This document shows positions 62,399-64,000 of a stretch of 64,000 nt of DNA, piece by piece; position 1 is the first letter of the stretch, and every line of letters begins with the position of its first letter. Source of the stretch: Diphasiastrum complanatum (taxonomy: Eukaryota > Streptophyta > Lycopodiopsida > Lycopodiales > Lycopodiaceae); NCBI GenBank assembly GCA_029204225.1, contig CM055098.1, forward strand, positions 53,214,728 to 53,278,727. Reading direction: 5' to 3'. The notes beneath the pieces were generated by a model. That model saw only the letters and a program-made list of their open reading frames with translations, searched no databases and was not told the DNA's origin. The position numbers and the translations under genes were made by a program.

Positions 62399-62674
62399 TT
62401 AATCTTTTGCATTCGAAATCGATGTAAGATCTAGCATTATATTGTCATGCACTGAAGACGGAATAATTGCTATAGCTTTGTCATTTCTCAAACTCCATTC
62501 TTGAAGTTCTTTGCCAGGAGTAGTTATTGGCTTCTCCTCTATTGGTTCTACCCATTGCCATAGACCTTCACCCTTCAATATGAGTGAAGTCTTTAATTTC
62601 CAAATCAAGTAGTTTGAACCTTCTAAATCCAAGATCGTAGTGATCTTAGCCTGAATATTGTTGATCGACGACAT
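62399..62674 (-). pseudogene. Copia gag N-terminus (element 3)
   Basis: The frame from MSSINNIQAKI through LEGSNYLIWKLKTSLILKG to LRNDKAIAIIPSSVHDNIM matches the gag N-terminal domain of plant copia elements. It starts about 97 bases downstream of the PBS. Confidence 0.85.
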
Positions 62675-62770
62675 CTTCTATTTTCTGAACAACTCCAGAT
62701 GTGGCTTGCTGGATGGATGTATGAAGAATGCTGAGAAGGATGCGAAGATACCACTGTATTGACTCTGACT

Positions 62771-62783
62771 TGCTCTGATACCA
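62771..62783 (-). other. Primer-binding site of copia element 3
   Basis: TGGTATCAGAGCA on the minus strand, an exact match to the Met-tRNA complement, one base from the inferred LTR end at 62785. Confidence 0.85.
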
Positions 62784-62784
62784 C

Positions 62785-63665
62785 TGTATCAGTTCTAATC
62801 TTGTATGCTCTTATACCACTATAGGAAAAATGGTAACAATTCTTCCTCGGAGAACACGATGAAAGTTTGAATAAATCAAACTAATATCAGTGTCTTCAAT
62901 CGAGCCTATTTTTGATCTATGTACTAATAGAATAGTTTTTGCCTTGATTGAATAAACGTGCGAAATTAAGAGACAACTTCAGACAATTTTAGACAATAAG
63001 AAACTATTGATCAAAAACGAATTTTTATAATTCTGAATCTGAATCATCAATATACATCTCTTGTTGTCTTATCTCGCTGTTGTGTCTTTGATTGAGTGAG
63101 TGAGTTACAACGAGTAGTGCACATGTATTTATATTGCTACAAGACAGGTCTTTCGGCTTTCTAAGTCTGTAACAGTAGATCTAACCGTTTACGACGGTTG
63201 ATATTCAAATAGAGGCTCTATTTTCAGGGTCGAATAATTTTTGTTCGCAAATATTTCGCGACAGTCTGTCTCTTCATTACAGCTACGTGTTTCGTGAATT
63301 ATTCACGACAGATGACAATTTTGAGCTTGAAAAAGAATCCAGAATATTTCGCGAATTGTTCCCGACAATTTCATGACATCTAAGGTTTGAACAAGAAACA
63401 AAAAATTTTGTGACAAGATTCTGTTCGTGAATCTTTCGAGCATCTAACACAAATCTTTTGAGTTGGCTGCAAGATAAATTTCACGAATCTTTTGAGTTGG
63501 CTGCAAGATAAATCTCATTAATCTTTTGAGAATCTTTTGCAAATCTTTCGACTTGGCCAAAAATAGAAATGTTTCGAGTTCCTGTTCGTTTCTTTCTCAT
63601 CCTTTGTCAAGTAAACTGTGCACTTTGTCAGTAGAATCGAGATCTGTCTGATCAGGTGTTCTACA
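62785..63665 (-). repeat. 5' LTR of copia element 3
   Basis: In plus-strand reading it begins TGTATCAG and ends TTCTACA, so on the minus strand it runs TGTAGAA...CTGATACA. It has a minus-strand TATA-like AATATAAATAC at about 63128-63138, a 34-base tandem repeat (63452-63519) and several TTCGCGA/TTCACGA motifs. The outer end is inferred from the abrupt start of reverse-transcriptase sequence at 63666. Confidence 0.6.
63452..63519. repeat. 34-bp tandem repeat within the LTR
   Basis: ATCTTTTGAGTTGGCTGCAA occurs twice, followed by GATAAAT(T/C)TCA, and a third partial ATCTTTTGAG follows. Confidence 0.85.
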
Positions 63666-64000
63666 TTTCGATCTTTGGAAAGAAGCTATGGATAAAGAGT
63701 ATTCATCTCTTATCATAAACCAGACATGGACGATTGTCGAATTACCTGCTAGCAGAAATGTAGTTGATTGCAAATGGATTTTCAAAATCAAATACAAGGC
63801 AGACGGAAGCATCGACAAAAGAAAAACTTGACTTGTCGCCAATGGATTTTCTCAGGTACACAACGTCGAAAATACATCAAATGTATGTATAGATAGCATA
63901 TATTAATGGAGTTATCAAAGAGGACATTTACATGGTGCAACCTGAAGGTTACAATATCGAAGGTAAACACAACCATGTGTGTAAACTCCGTAAGGCACTT
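63666..64000 (+). pseudogene. Copia reverse transcriptase (element 4), cut by window end
   Basis: Plus-strand frames give LWKEAMDKEYSSLI, QTWTIVELPAS, CKWIFKIKYKADGSI and, after a deletion that removes the ETFSPV region, GVIKEDIYMVQPEGY and HVCKLRKAL. A stop follows KRKT. It begins immediately beyond the LTR of element 3, as if that element had inserted into it. Confidence 0.88.

Overview
The window is nuclear DNA of a land plant, most likely a seed plant with a repeat-rich genome and long introns. The evidence is a plant auxilin-like gene with GT-AG introns of up to about 8 kb, a TIC20-type plastid-import exon, several decayed Ty1-copia retrotransposons with Met-tRNA primer-binding sites, LINE fragments, and many GA/CT microsatellites. 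I cannot name the species.

Layout. 1-5310: a decayed copia element (partial LTR, PBS, gag, then reverse transcriptase) whose protease/integrase interval is replaced by unrelated DNA. 5311-14600: mostly non-genic, with a GT-rich tract, a tandem repeat, two neighbouring minus-strand gene fragments (1-Cys peroxiredoxin and TIC20) and a GC-rich island. 14605-36455: the one apparently intact host gene, an auxilin-like J-domain protein in eight exons (1127 codons plus stop). All junction phases agree, and its introns are loaded with LTR-like, LINE and palindrome-rich elements. 36456-47500: gene-poor, with tandem repeats and minus-strand copia and LINE fragments.

47500-59600 is the most unusual part. 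Two arms face each other around about 54.9 kb, and each carries the same set of spliced but decayed genes in mirror order. These are an unknown conserved gene (gene 1), a convergent gene with a Ulp1/C48-like cysteine-protease domain, and a large gene with a CxxC knuckle that looks like a transposase. In the left arm the protease gene is preceded, on the same strand and separated only by a frameshift, by an H3/CENH3-like histone fold (49917-50537). It is transcribed away from another unknown gene (51262-52240) across a divergent promoter built of inverted repeats. I read this as two head-to-head copies of an undescribed multigene mobile element that carries a histone-like protein, possibly fused to a SUMO-protease-like domain.

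59600-64000: further copia pieces, including an RNase H end, a minus-strand element (protease, zinc knuckle, gag, PBS and LTR) and, immediately beyond that LTR, a plus-strand reverse transcriptase that runs off the window.
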